Assembly (NCBI GenBank): GCA_964648005.1
Contig: CAZYKR010000008.1
Span: forward strand, 1 to 35,997
DNA from: JAGQTE01 sp964648005
Lineage (GTDB): Bacteria; Actinomycetota; Acidimicrobiia; Acidimicrobiales; Acidimicrobilacustridaceae
Length of the DNA: 35,997 nt
Reading direction: 5' to 3'
Part shown: positions 9,354-17,201 of the stretch, one piece after another
Layout: each line of letters begins with the position of its first letter
Position numbering within the stretch: position 1 is the first letter of the stretch
Program-made: the position numbers and the translations under genes
The notes under the pieces: generated by a model
What the model was told of the DNA's origin: nothing
The model's input: the letters and a program-made list of their open reading frames with translations, nothing else
Databases searched by the model: none

Positions 9354-9770
9354 CTATGCCCCGGCTGGACGGAACACGGCGATCGACACCTCGTCGGTGA
9401 CCTCGCGGAAGGTCATCTCGAGCGGCATGCCGATCTCGAGGTCCTCGACGGCGCAGTCGATGATCTGGGTCATCATGCGCGGCCCTTCCTCGAGGTCGAC
9501 CACCGCAGCCACGTACGGCACCTGCTCGTTGAACGGCGGGAGGTCGTTCACGAACACCGTGGAGTGCGTGTAGAGCGTCGCCTTGCCGCAGGCGGGCTGC
9601 CAGCTGACGTTCTCGCTCCAGCACTCGGGGCAGAACGGACGGGGGTAGTAGTGCAGCGCGCCGCAGTCACCGCAGCGGCGCAACAGGAGCTTGCCCTCGC
9701 GCATCCCCGCCCAGAACTCGGCGGACTCCGCCTCGATGGTGGGCAGGTCGAACCGTGGTGCGTCGGCCAT
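9354..9770 (-). CDS. DUF35 (zinc ribbon plus OB-fold) acyl-CoA-associated protein
   Basis: This 138-residue protein has the DUF35 architecture: an N-terminal helix, a rubredoxin-like zinc ribbon with Cys 33, 36, 47 and 50 (RRCGDCGALH, then FCPEC), and a C-terminal OB-fold (about 55-138). Relatives bind acyl-CoA. They partner lipid-transfer thiolases in fatty-acid and steroid side-chain degradation, or are the small hydratase/aldolase subunits of ChsH2 type. No thiolase or hydratase partner is next to it, so the partner must lie outside the window. Upstream, a -10 hexamer TAACGT sits six bases before the ATG, and a strong inverted repeat overlaps it. The gene is therefore probably leaderless and repressor-controlled. 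Confidence 0.88.
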   Translation of the reverse strand: MADAPRFDLPTIEAESAEFWAGMREGKLLLRRCGDCGALHYYPRPFCPECWSENVSWQPACGKATLYTHSTVFVNDLPPFNEQVPYVAAVVDLEEGPRMMTQIIDCAVEDLEIGMPLEMTFREVTDEVSIAVFRPAGA

Positions 9771-9776
9771 GGCGGC

Positions 9777-9802
9777 ACGTTACCTGACACGTTCGTCAGG
9801 TA
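9777..9802 (-). promoter_or_regulatory. DUF35 gene promoter with TACCTGAC-N6-GTCAGGTA operator
   Basis: TACCTGAC (9781-9788) and GTCAGGTA (9795-9802) are perfect 8-base inverted arms around six bases. The right arm, read on the minus strand, overlaps TAACGT (9782 to 9777), a -10 hexamer ending six bases before the DUF35 ATG. This is the geometry of a TetR-type repressor site over a leaderless promoter. A terminator for the upstream peptidase gene is the alternative, but there is no U-tract. Confidence 0.6.
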
Positions 9803-9815
9803 GCCATCCGGTGCG

Positions 9816-11282
9816 TCAGCTGCGCCCGTCCGACGCCTGCTCGACCGTGTACTTGGCGCAGACCTGCTCGCCGACCAGCGGGCCTTCGAGACCGTTGAGG
9901 AACCCGTCGCGGAACGCCTCGATGCGCTGGAAGGCGTTGCCCTTCTCGGTGTTGCCCTGCTCGTCGGGCTGCTCGGAGAAGGCGAGGAAGGCGGCGAGGC
10001 CCTCGTCCAGGTCGCCGGGGCTCAGGCTGAGCCCTTCCTCCTCGGTGGTGCGGTCGCCACGCACCACGCTGGCCGTCCACGTGCCGGTGAAGCACGACTC
10101 CTGCAGCGCGGTGTACAGGTCTCCCGCCTCCTGACCGTTCTGGACCTGGAAGGCGACCGCCCACTGGTGGGCGAACAAGATGATCATGCCGAAGTCGCCG
10201 ATGTCGCCGTGCACGTCGCGGGTGAAGTCGTCGTCGTAGAGCACCAGGTTGTCGTCGGAACAGAACACGACCGCGCCGACCGCCTGCGCCTTGGTCAGCT
10301 TGTCGGCGCCGCAGCTCGGGTACTTGCCTTCACTGCCGGCGTAACCGACGACATCGCCGATCGGTACCCACTCGTGCTCGACCGAGTCCGACAGGTCCTG
10401 CCAGTAGGCGTCGAGGTCGGCGACCGCCGCCGGCAGGATGTCGTCGTAGGGGGCGTTGCCCTCGTTGTCGAAGTCTTCTTGGTCGGTGAAGACCTCTTCG
10501 AACACGGCCGGGAACTTGTCCGGGTCCTCGTACTCGGCGCAGCGCTCCGGGCCCTGGTTGAAGCCCTCCTCCATGGCGCCCAGGCGGTCGAAGGCCGAAC
10601 CGTGCGCCATGTCCGCCGTCGGGTCGTTGCCGACCGGGTCGGCGAGCTCCAGCGCGCCGGCGACCATCAACGGGATGTCGGACTGGCCGAACGACAGCTC
10701 GCCGCCCGAGTCCATTGCGTCGCGGGCCCAGGCGGCGGCGAAGCAGTCGGCCTGGAGCTCGAAGACGATGGTGGAGATCTCGTCGTTCTTGCGCCACATG
10801 CCCGAGCGGTTCTGGATGGCGTGACCCCACTCGTGGGCGAAGACGAACGCCACGGTGAACTGGCCGTAGGTGTCGTAGAGGTCCGAGATCAGCCCCACCT
10901 CGTCCCACATGATCTTGTCATCGGGCTGGCAGTAGAAGGCGTTGTCGGCGAACTCCTCATAGGTGAACTCGATGCCACCGCACGGCACCGGGGGGTTGTC
11001 GGGCGAGTAGGGATGGAAGCCCCCGGAGATGGGCTCGTACTCGGCGCCGTAGACGTCGGGGAAGGTCTCGGTCCAGTACTCCTCGATGCTCTCGAACGAG
11101 GTATCGATGAGCTTGTCGAGCGGGATGCGCTTCGGCGCCTCGCGCGGCGCCTCGGTGGACGGCGGTGCCGCCGTGGTCGAGGCGTCGCCCTGGGCCTGCT
11201 GCGTCCCCGTGTTCGAACAGGCCGCGCCCACCACGGTGAGCAGGGCGACGACGACCGCCGCGACGCTTCGGGACCGAACCAT
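9816..11282 (-). CDS. lipoprotein with duplicated neutral zinc metallopeptidase domain, second copy degenerate
   Basis: This 488-residue secreted lipoprotein has signal peptide 1-21 with lipobox VGAAC (lipid-modified Cys22), then a Ser/Thr/Pro-rich linker. The first repeat (about 58-253) holds the zinc motif HEWGH (150-154) and the downstream Glu in FELQADC (175-180), as in the YpfJ-like predicted neutral zinc metallopeptidases. The second repeat (about 284-480) copies the same order of elements. It retains the tryptophan of AYW, paired cysteines and LFAHQW, but the motif reads HQWAV (372-376) and the downstream region LQESC. The metal-binding Glu and second His are therefore lost. The start ATG has GGAGG four bases before it. 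TAGCAT at 11325-11320 is a likely -10. The target of the protease is unknown. Confidence 0.88.
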   Translation of the reverse strand: MVRSRSVAAVVVALLTVVGAACSNTGTQQAQGDASTTAAPPSTEAPREAPKRIPLDKLIDTSFESIEEYWTETFPDVYGAEYEPISGGFHPYSPDNPPVPCGGIEFTYEEFADNAFYCQPDDKIMWDEVGLISDLYDTYGQFTVAFVFAHEWGHAIQNRSGMWRKNDEISTIVFELQADCFAAAWARDAMDSGGELSFGQSDIPLMVAGALELADPVGNDPTADMAHGSAFDRLGAMEEGFNQGPERCAEYEDPDKFPAVFEEVFTDQEDFDNEGNAPYDDILPAAVADLDAYWQDLSDSVEHEWVPIGDVVGYAGSEGKYPSCGADKLTKAQAVGAVVFCSDDNLVLYDDDFTRDVHGDIGDFGMIILFAHQWAVAFQVQNGQEAGDLYTALQESCFTGTWTASVVRGDRTTEEEGLSLSPGDLDEGLAAFLAFSEQPDEQGNTEKGNAFQRIEAFRDGFLNGLEGPLVGEQVCAKYTVEQASDGRS

Positions 11283-11365
11283 GACGCCTCCAACGGGGAC
11301 CAACGCCGACGAACGCCTGATGCTAGCCCCGGGCAGGTGCGCCTTCGCAGGCAGGCACCGCGCAT

Positions 11366-11395
11366 CTGACGACCCGTCAGGCCGGACCGTAGACT
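11366..11395 (+). promoter_or_regulatory. crotonase gene promoter: CTGACG-ACC-CGTCAG operator and -10
   Basis: CTGACG (11366-11371) and CGTCAG (11375-11380) form a perfect inverted repeat. Ten bases later TAGACT (11390-11395) matches TANNNT and ends eight bases before the ATG at 11404, a leaderless arrangement. The repeat covers the -35 zone. The arms resemble those before the DUF35 gene (CTGAC/GTCAG), but the spacing is one base shorter. Confidence 0.5.
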
Positions 11396-11403
11396 CGCCG
11401 CCC

Positions 11404-12231
11404 ATGACCGACGAGACCCCGCTCACCGAGCAGCTCCAGCACCGCGTCGACGGCGGCGTGGCGTGGCTGACGCTGAACCGCCCCGAGGCATACAACGCCA
11501 TCACGCCCGACCAGCGTGACCGGATGATCGACCTGCTCAAGGCGGCGTCGGACGACCTCGAGGTGCGGGCCGTGGTCATCACCGCCACCGGCAAGGGGTT
11601 CTGCACCGGTGCCGACCTGCGCGCCTCGCGCCCGCCCGCACCCAAGCCCGAAGGTGCGCCGGAGCGCGTCGCCGGTGATGTAGCGCGCATGATCCGCGAC
11701 GGCGCCCAGCGCCTGGTGGTCTCGATCCTCGACTGCGAGAAGCCGGTCATCGCCGCCGTCAACGGAACCGCCGCCGGCATCGGCGCCCACATCGCCTTCG
11801 CCTGCGACCTGGTGCTGGCCGCCGAGTCGGCCAAGTTCGTCGAGGTGTTCGTGCGTCGCGGCCTCGTCCCCGACGGCGGCGGCGCCTACCTGCTGCCGCG
11901 CCTGATCGGCATCCAGAAAGCCAAGGAGCTGCTGTTCTTCGGCGACAGCGTGCCGGCTGCCGACGCTGCGGCGATGGGCCTCGTCAACCGGGTCGTGCCC
12001 GACGATCAGCTCGCCGCCACCGCCGCCGAGTGGGCCGGCCGCCTCGCCGCCGGGCCGACTCGGTCCATCGCCCTGAGCAAGTGGCTGGTCAACCGCTCGC
12101 TCGAGTCGGACCGCGCCGGCGCCTTCGGTGACGAGGCGCTCGCACAGGACCTCAACATGACGACGCACGACGCCAACGAGGGTGTCCGCTCCTTCGTCGA
12201 ACGGCGGGACCCCGACTACCGCGGCTGGTGA
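11404..12231 (+). CDS. enoyl-CoA hydratase/isomerase (crotonase family)
   Basis: This 275-residue crotonase acts on acyl-CoA thioesters. The oxyanion-hole regions are visible as FCTGADLRA (67-75) and NGTAAGIG (120-127). In the catalytic region the sequence is RRGLVPDGGGAYLLPR with Asp157. That arrangement is typical of enoyl-CoA isomerases such as PaaG. The paired glutamates of a standard hydratase are not seen. It may therefore shift double bonds in fatty or aromatic acyl-CoA degradation. ATG 11404 is supported by the -10 hexamer eight bases upstream. It is divergent from the peptidase gene and monocistronic, ending at a hairpin. Confidence 0.92.
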   Translation: MTDETPLTEQLQHRVDGGVAWLTLNRPEAYNAITPDQRDRMIDLLKAASDDLEVRAVVITATGKGFCTGADLRASRPPAPKPEGAPERVAGDVARMIRDGAQRLVVSILDCEKPVIAAVNGTAAGIGAHIAFACDLVLAAESAKFVEVFVRRGLVPDGGGAYLLPRLIGIQKAKELLFFGDSVPAADAAAMGLVNRVVPDDQLAATAAEWAGRLAAGPTRSIALSKWLVNRSLESDRAGAFGDEALAQDLNMTTHDANEGVRSFVERRDPDYRGW

Positions 12232-12264
12232 CGCTGCGGCGTTGCGGGCACGACCGTTCGCACA

Positions 12265-12293
12265 TCGACTGCGCAGATGCCGTGCGCATTCGA
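12265..12293. terminator. hairpin between convergent genes
   Basis: TGCGCA (12270-12275) and TGCGCA (12283-12288) pair around GATGCCG. TCGA pairs outside with one mismatch. It lies 34 bases after the crotonase stop and before the acetyltransferase stop. It has no long T-run. Confidence 0.4.
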
Positions 12294-12328
12294 CGCGAGC
12301 TGCACACTCGATCGCGCCGGGGCGGCCG

Positions 12329-13039
12329 TCAGGCCCAGTCCGGCGGTTCGGGCCAGGCCAGGTACGGCTCGCCGTCGGCACGCTCGCGCACGACACGGGC
12401 GGGGTTGCCTACCACGAGCTGGTTCGGCGGGACGTGCTCGAGCACGACCGCACCGGCACCGACCACCACGTCGTCGCCGAGGAAGAGGCGGTGGATGACC
12501 GACGCGCCCAACCCCACGGCGACCCGTTGGCCGAGCGTGACGTTGCCGCCCGTCGCGGCGTTGGGCGCCAGGCTGGCGCAGTCGCCGACGACGTTGTCGT
12601 GGTCGACGGAGCAGCTCGTGTAGAGGACCACCTGCTCGCCGATGCGGCAGTCGTTGTTGACCACCACGCCCGCCATGACGACCGTCCCCTCGCCGATCGT
12701 CGTGCGCGCCCCGATGACGGCGCTCGGGTGCACGGCCGTGGCGAACCGCACCCCGGGCACCTGCTGCCGCAGCTGTGCCACCAGGCGGCAGCGGGCGGCG
12801 TTGTCGCCGATGCCCACGAACACGTCATCGGCGCGACCCGAGGCGATGACCTCCGCCAGATCGGCGAGCGGGCCGAGGACGGGCAGGCCCTGCACCTGCT
12901 CGCCGACGGGCACGGCGTCGTCGAGGTAGCCGACCGGCGCTCCGCCGGCGGCGCGCAGCACCTCGGCGACGTGCACGCCGTGCACCGAGGCCCCGAGCAC
13001 CACCGTCCGATGCACCGCCGGCGCGGCGCCGTCAGCCAC
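12329..13039 (-). CDS. NeuD/PglD-like sugar O- or N-acyltransferase
   Basis: This 236-residue protein has an N-terminal nucleotide-binding-like half (VVLGASVHGVHVAEVLRAAG) and a C-terminal left-handed beta-helix of hexapeptide repeats (about 100-215). The catalytic base of the family is present as His147 in SVDHDNVVGD, followed by LAPNAATGGNV. Such enzymes acetylate nucleotide sugars or sialic-acid-type intermediates with acetyl-CoA, for surface glycans. No glycan genes are near. The start is GTG 13039, which overlaps the end of the GGDEF-EAL gene by eight bases. It is therefore translated from the same message. Confidence 0.88.
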   Translation of the reverse strand: MADGAAPAVHRTVVLGASVHGVHVAEVLRAAGGAPVGYLDDAVPVGEQVQGLPVLGPLADLAEVIASGRADDVFVGIGDNAARCRLVAQLRQQVPGVRFATAVHPSAVIGARTTIGEGTVVMAGVVVNNDCRIGEQVVLYTSCSVDHDNVVGDCASLAPNAATGGNVTLGQRVAVGLGASVIHRLFLGDDVVVGAGAVVLEHVPPNQLVVGNPARVVRERADGEPYLAWPEPPDWA

Positions 13040-16000
13040 GTCCCAGCTCCACCGCGTCGCCTTCAGGTGCCGGTGACGCCGTCGCTGTCGGACCGGCCTG
13101 CACCGCCGTCAGGTCGATCGCCTCCAACGCCGATCCGCCGCACTGCGCCTCGAGGGCGGCACGCACGGCGGCGGCGTCGAGGGGCGGTGCGAAGTGGAAC
13201 CCCTGCGCCAGGTCGCAGCCGAGCGCCGTCAGCCACTCGGCCTGCTCGGCGCGCTCGACACCTTCGGCCACCGTCTGCAGACCGAGTCGCTGCGCCACGT
13301 CGACGATCGCCGCCGTGATGGCGTCATCGCCGCCCGAGCCGCCGAGGCCCTCGACGAACGCCTTGTCGATCTTCAGCGCGTCGACGGGGAAGTGCTTGAG
13401 GTACGCCAGCGACGAGTAGCCGGTGCCGAAGTCGTCCAACGCCAGGCGCACCCCGACCCGGCGCAGCTCCAGCAGTGCCGCCTTGGTGGCGATGGCGTCC
13501 TCGAGCAGGGCGTTCTCCGTGATCTCGAGGTGCACTCCGGCCGGATCGATGCCGGCGGCGCCGATCGTGGCGGCGATCCGGTCGGCGAGGTGCGGGTCGC
13601 TCAGCTCACGCGCCGACAGGTTCACGTACACGGGGGTCGGCTCGCCGACGCTCGGATCGATCGGCCAGGTGGCGGCGGCCCGGCAGGCGCCGTCGAGCAC
13701 GACGACCCCGATGTCGGCGATGAGTCCGGTCTCCTCGGCGACGGGCAGGAACTGGTCGGGCAGCAGGAGACCACGTTCGGGGTGCTGCCAACGCACCAGC
13801 ACCTCTACGCCGGCGATGCGTCGCGTCGCCAACGACACGACGGGCTGGAACTGCAACACCAGCTCGGACTCCTCGAGCGCCCGGCGCAGCTCGCGCTCGA
13901 TCTGCAGCCGCTCGACGAGGTGCAGGCGCATCGTGCCGTCGAAGAGCTGCACACGATCGCGCCCGCGCGCCTTGGCCTCGTACATGGCGGCGTCGGCGTC
14001 GCGCAGCAGGTCCGATGGTCGCTCGACGCCCGTGCCGAGCGCGGCACCGATCGAGACGGTCACGAACGCCTCGTCGCCGTCGAGGTCGACCGACCCGCGC
14101 ACCGCGGTGCGGATCCGCTCGGCCAGGCGGGCGAGCTCGTCGGTGCCGCCGATGCCCGGGCAGATGGCGACGAACTCGTCGCCGCCGAAGCGGCCGGCAC
14201 GATCGTGCGGCCGCAGGGCGCCGGCCAGCCGCTCCGCCAACACGCGCAACAACTCGTCGCCGGCATGGTGCCCGACGCTGTCGTTGACCACCTTGAAGTG
14301 GTCGAGGTCGACGAACAGCACGGCGACCGACCCGCCGAAGCGGTGGGCGTTGGCCAGCGCCGCCTCCAGGTAGGCGATGAGCGGCTTGCGGTTCGGCAGC
14401 CCCGTGAGCTCGTCATGGTCGGCTTGATGCTGGAGCTGGGCCTCGAGCGACTTCTGATCGGACATGTCACGGCTGATCGACGCCACGAAGTCGATCCCGC
14501 CCGCGGGGTCGTTGCTGGCGAGCATGACGTGGCTCACGGGCGTGACCGTGCCTTCGACCGGATGCACCAGCTCGAGCTCGCCGTTCCACACGCCGTCGGC
14601 GACGACCGACGGGTAGGCCTCCTCCAGCACCCGACGCCACGACATGGGGGTGAAGTACGAACTCGCATCGAGTGAGCGCACCTCGGTGTCGGCGCTGACG
14701 CCCATGGCCCGGCGGGCAGCGCCGTTGAGGTACAGGGGCACGCCGTCGCGGTCGGCGATGACGACGATGTCGCTCGTGGACTCGATGATCGACTGGAACC
14801 GCGAGGCGTTCTGCCGGGCGTCGACGAGGTCGGTCACGTCGAGCACGGTGCCGACGGCACCGATCAGCGCACCGGACTCGTCGGTCAACGGCGAGGTCTG
14901 GCCCACCACCTGGTGCACCACGCCCCCGGAGGCCACCAGACGGAAGCTGCCCCGGAACTCGGTGCCCGAGCGCAGCGCTTCGGCCCACTGCGGGATCAGC
15001 GCCGCCCGGTCGTCGGGATGGACGACCGCCAAGGCCTCGATCGGGTCGACACCGTCGTCGCCGACGCCGGTGATCTCGCGGAACCGGTCGTTGGCGAAGT
15101 CGATGCGACCCTCGAGGTCGAGGCGGAAGATGCCGATCGGCGCCGAGGTGGCCAACGACCGGAACAGCTGCTCGCTCGCCTCGAGCGCCAGCTCGGCGTT
15201 GCGGCGGGCCGAGATGTCACGGGCGTGCAGGACGATGCCGCCGACCGCCGGGTCATCGAGGAGGTTCTGAAGCCGCACCTCCATCCAGGCGTAGTCGCCG
15301 TCGCCGCGCAGCGCCCGCAGCTCGAGCTCGGCGGCCGCGCCCGGCGTCGACCGCACGTCCAGGAAGACCTGGTCGGCACGAGCGCGATCGAGCGGGTGGG
15401 TGAACTCGAGCAACCCGACGCCGAGGACGTCGTCGGGCAGCAGCCCGAGGTTGGAGGCGATGGTGGGGCTGGCGAACGAGGCGTGGCCGTGCACGTCGAG
15501 CAGCACCAGCACGTCCGTCGAGTTGGCCACCAGGGCGTGGAAGCGGTCGTTGGACGACCGCACGGCGCGCTCGGCGTCGACCCGGTCGGTGACGTCGCGC
15601 ATCGTCGTGACGAGGCCCTGGACGGTCGGGTCGTCCAGGAGGTTCACGCCCGACAGCTCGATCCACCGCCAGGAGCCGTCGGCGTGGCGGAACCGGCAGG
15701 TCACGGTGTACGTACCGCCGGGTCGCTCCTGCGCCTCGGCGGCGGCGGCGGTCAGAGCGGCAGCGTCGCTGGCGTGGAGGCGATCGGGCAACGACACCTC
15801 GGTGACGGCCTGCGGCGTGATGCCGAGCACGCCCTCGACCGATGGGCTGGCATACAGGCACGCCCCGTCGGCAGACGTGACCACGACGGCCTCGTTGGTC
15901 ACGTGCGCCACGGCGTCGAAGCGGTTGCGCAGTCCCAGGAAGGTGTGGATGCGCGTGGCCACGCCGCCGGCAGCAACCGATGCCGCCACCAGCAGCGCCA

Positions 16001-16136
16001 CCTGCCACTCGGTGAACACGGCGATGAGCACCAACGCCGCCAACCCGATCAGCAACATGATCGCTGCGGCGGCGCGCGCACCGGCCTGGCGCTCCGCCAG
16101 GGTGCCCGCCGCTCGGGTTCGGGTCTCGTGGGGCAT
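13032..16136 (-). CDS. membrane 4xPAS-GGDEF-EAL cyclic-di-GMP enzyme
   Basis: This 1034-residue sensor has two N-terminal membrane helices (about 22-60). Four PAS modules follow (about 72-185, 198-310, 322-435 and 440-560), several with PAC-type ends such as TMRDVTDR. The GGDEF domain (about 575-735) has the intact motif RFGGDEF. The EAL domain (about 745-1000) is EVLVRW in place of EALVRW but keeps ITENALLED, DDFGTGYSSL, KIDKAF and AEGVE. Both synthesis and hydrolysis of c-di-GMP look possible. The frame is open far upstream antisense to Sua5. ATG 16136 is taken because the membrane segment begins there and TATCCT lies nine bases before it. Confidence 0.93.
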   Translation of the reverse strand: MPHETRTRAAGTLAERQAGARAAAAIMLLIGLAALVLIAVFTEWQVALLVAASVAAGGVATRIHTFLGLRNRFDAVAHVTNEAVVVTSADGACLYASPSVEGVLGITPQAVTEVSLPDRLHASDAAALTAAAAEAQERPGGTYTVTCRFRHADGSWRWIELSGVNLLDDPTVQGLVTTMRDVTDRVDAERAVRSSNDRFHALVANSTDVLVLLDVHGHASFASPTIASNLGLLPDDVLGVGLLEFTHPLDRARADQVFLDVRSTPGAAAELELRALRGDGDYAWMEVRLQNLLDDPAVGGIVLHARDISARRNAELALEASEQLFRSLATSAPIGIFRLDLEGRIDFANDRFREITGVGDDGVDPIEALAVVHPDDRAALIPQWAEALRSGTEFRGSFRLVASGGVVHQVVGQTSPLTDESGALIGAVGTVLDVTDLVDARQNASRFQSIIESTSDIVVIADRDGVPLYLNGAARRAMGVSADTEVRSLDASSYFTPMSWRRVLEEAYPSVVADGVWNGELELVHPVEGTVTPVSHVMLASNDPAGGIDFVASISRDMSDQKSLEAQLQHQADHDELTGLPNRKPLIAYLEAALANAHRFGGSVAVLFVDLDHFKVVNDSVGHHAGDELLRVLAERLAGALRPHDRAGRFGGDEFVAICPGIGGTDELARLAERIRTAVRGSVDLDGDEAFVTVSIGAALGTGVERPSDLLRDADAAMYEAKARGRDRVQLFDGTMRLHLVERLQIERELRRALEESELVLQFQPVVSLATRRIAGVEVLVRWQHPERGLLLPDQFLPVAEETGLIADIGVVVLDGACRAAATWPIDPSVGEPTPVYVNLSARELSDPHLADRIAATIGAAGIDPAGVHLEITENALLEDAIATKAALLELRRVGVRLALDDFGTGYSSLAYLKHFPVDALKIDKAFVEGLGGSGGDDAITAAIVDVAQRLGLQTVAEGVERAEQAEWLTALGCDLAQGFHFAPPLDAAAVRAALEAQCGGSALEAIDLTAVQAGPTATASPAPEGDAVELGRG

Positions 16137-16145
16137 GCGGGCCAG

Positions 16146-16151
16146 AGGATA
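16146..16151 (-). promoter_or_regulatory. -10 hexamer of the GGDEF-EAL gene
   Basis: TATCCT on the minus strand, nine bases before the ATG at 16136, fits TANNNT. It lies between the Sua5 stop and the start codon, so the GGDEF-EAL and acetyltransferase genes probably have their own near-leaderless promoter. Confidence 0.45.
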
Positions 16152-16156
16152 GGTGC

Positions 16157-17191
16157 TCAGGCCCCGGAGGCCGCCGCCCGGCGCAACCGATCGCCCACCG
16201 CGTCGCCGAGGCCGCCGTCCACCGCCGGCGGGACGGCAACGACCACGTCGGCGCCGGCGAGATCCACGGCCCGGAGCCGGGCGTAGAGCACGCGCGCGTA
16301 GGCCGCCGTGTCCGCCGGCGGGTCGAGCACGATCACGTCGGGCCACCCCGCGTCGTGTGCCGCCACCACCGGTGCCGGCGCCAGCAGCGCCACGGGTGCC
16401 GCGTCGGGACGTCGCTGCGCTCGCAGTTCCTCGAGTGCCGGCACCACGTCCGCCGCGGTGGCGACGACCACCCGCGCCCGGGGCGCGTAGTGCGCGGCGA
16501 GCATCCCGGGGGCGCGCGCCGGGCCGGCGCCGTCCCACCGCGCCGGTGCCGCACCGAGCACCTCGGCGATGCGGTCCACCGAGACGCCACCGGACCGCAG
16601 GACCTCGGGTCGCGGTCCCGTGCAGTCGACGATGGTGGACTCCACGCCCACCGCGCAGGGCCCGCCATCGAGGATCAGGTCGACGTCGCCCCCCAGGTCG
16701 GCCGCCACGTGCGCCGCGGACGTCGGGCTCACCCGGCCGAAGCGGTTGGCCGACGGCGCCGCCACCCCGTCTCCGAAGGCCGCCAGCAGCGCCAGCGCCA
16801 AGGGATGCGACGGGACGCGCAGACCGACCGTCGAACGGCCTCCGGTGACGGCGTCGGGCACGTCGTCGGCGCGCGGGACCACCAGCGTCAACGGACCGGG
16901 CCAGCACGCCTCGGCCAGCTGCCACGCCGTGTCGGGCACCTCGGTCGCCCAGCGGGCCATCCACGCCGGGTCGGCGAGGTGGACGATCAACGGATGATCG
17001 CTCGGCCGACCCTTCACGGCGAAGATCCGCTGCACGGCGTCGGGCTGCCGGGCGTCGGCACCGAGGCCGTACACGGTCTCGGTGGCGAACGCCACGAGCC
17101 CGCCACGGGCCAACGTCCTGGCAGCGAGATCGACGTCGGTGCTGACCACCGGCTCGGCGGATCCGCCGCCACCCGGGTGCGACGCGGTCAC
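16157..17191 (-). CDS. threonylcarbamoyl-AMP synthase (Sua5/TsaC2 type)
   Basis: This 344-residue enzyme makes threonylcarbamoyl-adenylate from Thr, bicarbonate and ATP, the first step of t6A37 tRNA modification. The YrdC core (about 18-205) shows FATETVYGLGADA, KGRPSDHPLIVHL and SANRFGRVSPT. The linker GMLAAHYAPR and a C-terminal Sua5 domain (about 235-344) make it the long Sua5 form, not short TsaC. The start is GTG 17191, ten bases after the P450 stop, so it is probably in one transcript with it. In many actinobacteria Sua5 sits near prmC, prfA and glycan genes; here it does not. Confidence 0.94.
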   Translation of the reverse strand: MTASHPGGGGSAEPVVSTDVDLAARTLARGGLVAFATETVYGLGADARQPDAVQRIFAVKGRPSDHPLIVHLADPAWMARWATEVPDTAWQLAEACWPGPLTLVVPRADDVPDAVTGGRSTVGLRVPSHPLALALLAAFGDGVAAPSANRFGRVSPTSAAHVAADLGGDVDLILDGGPCAVGVESTIVDCTGPRPEVLRSGGVSVDRIAEVLGAAPARWDGAGPARAPGMLAAHYAPRARVVVATAADVVPALEELRAQRRPDAAPVALLAPAPVVAAHDAGWPDVIVLDPPADTAAYARVLYARLRAVDLAGADVVVAVPPAVDGGLGDAVGDRLRRAAASGA

Positions 17192-17201
17192 GACGGTCGG
17201 C

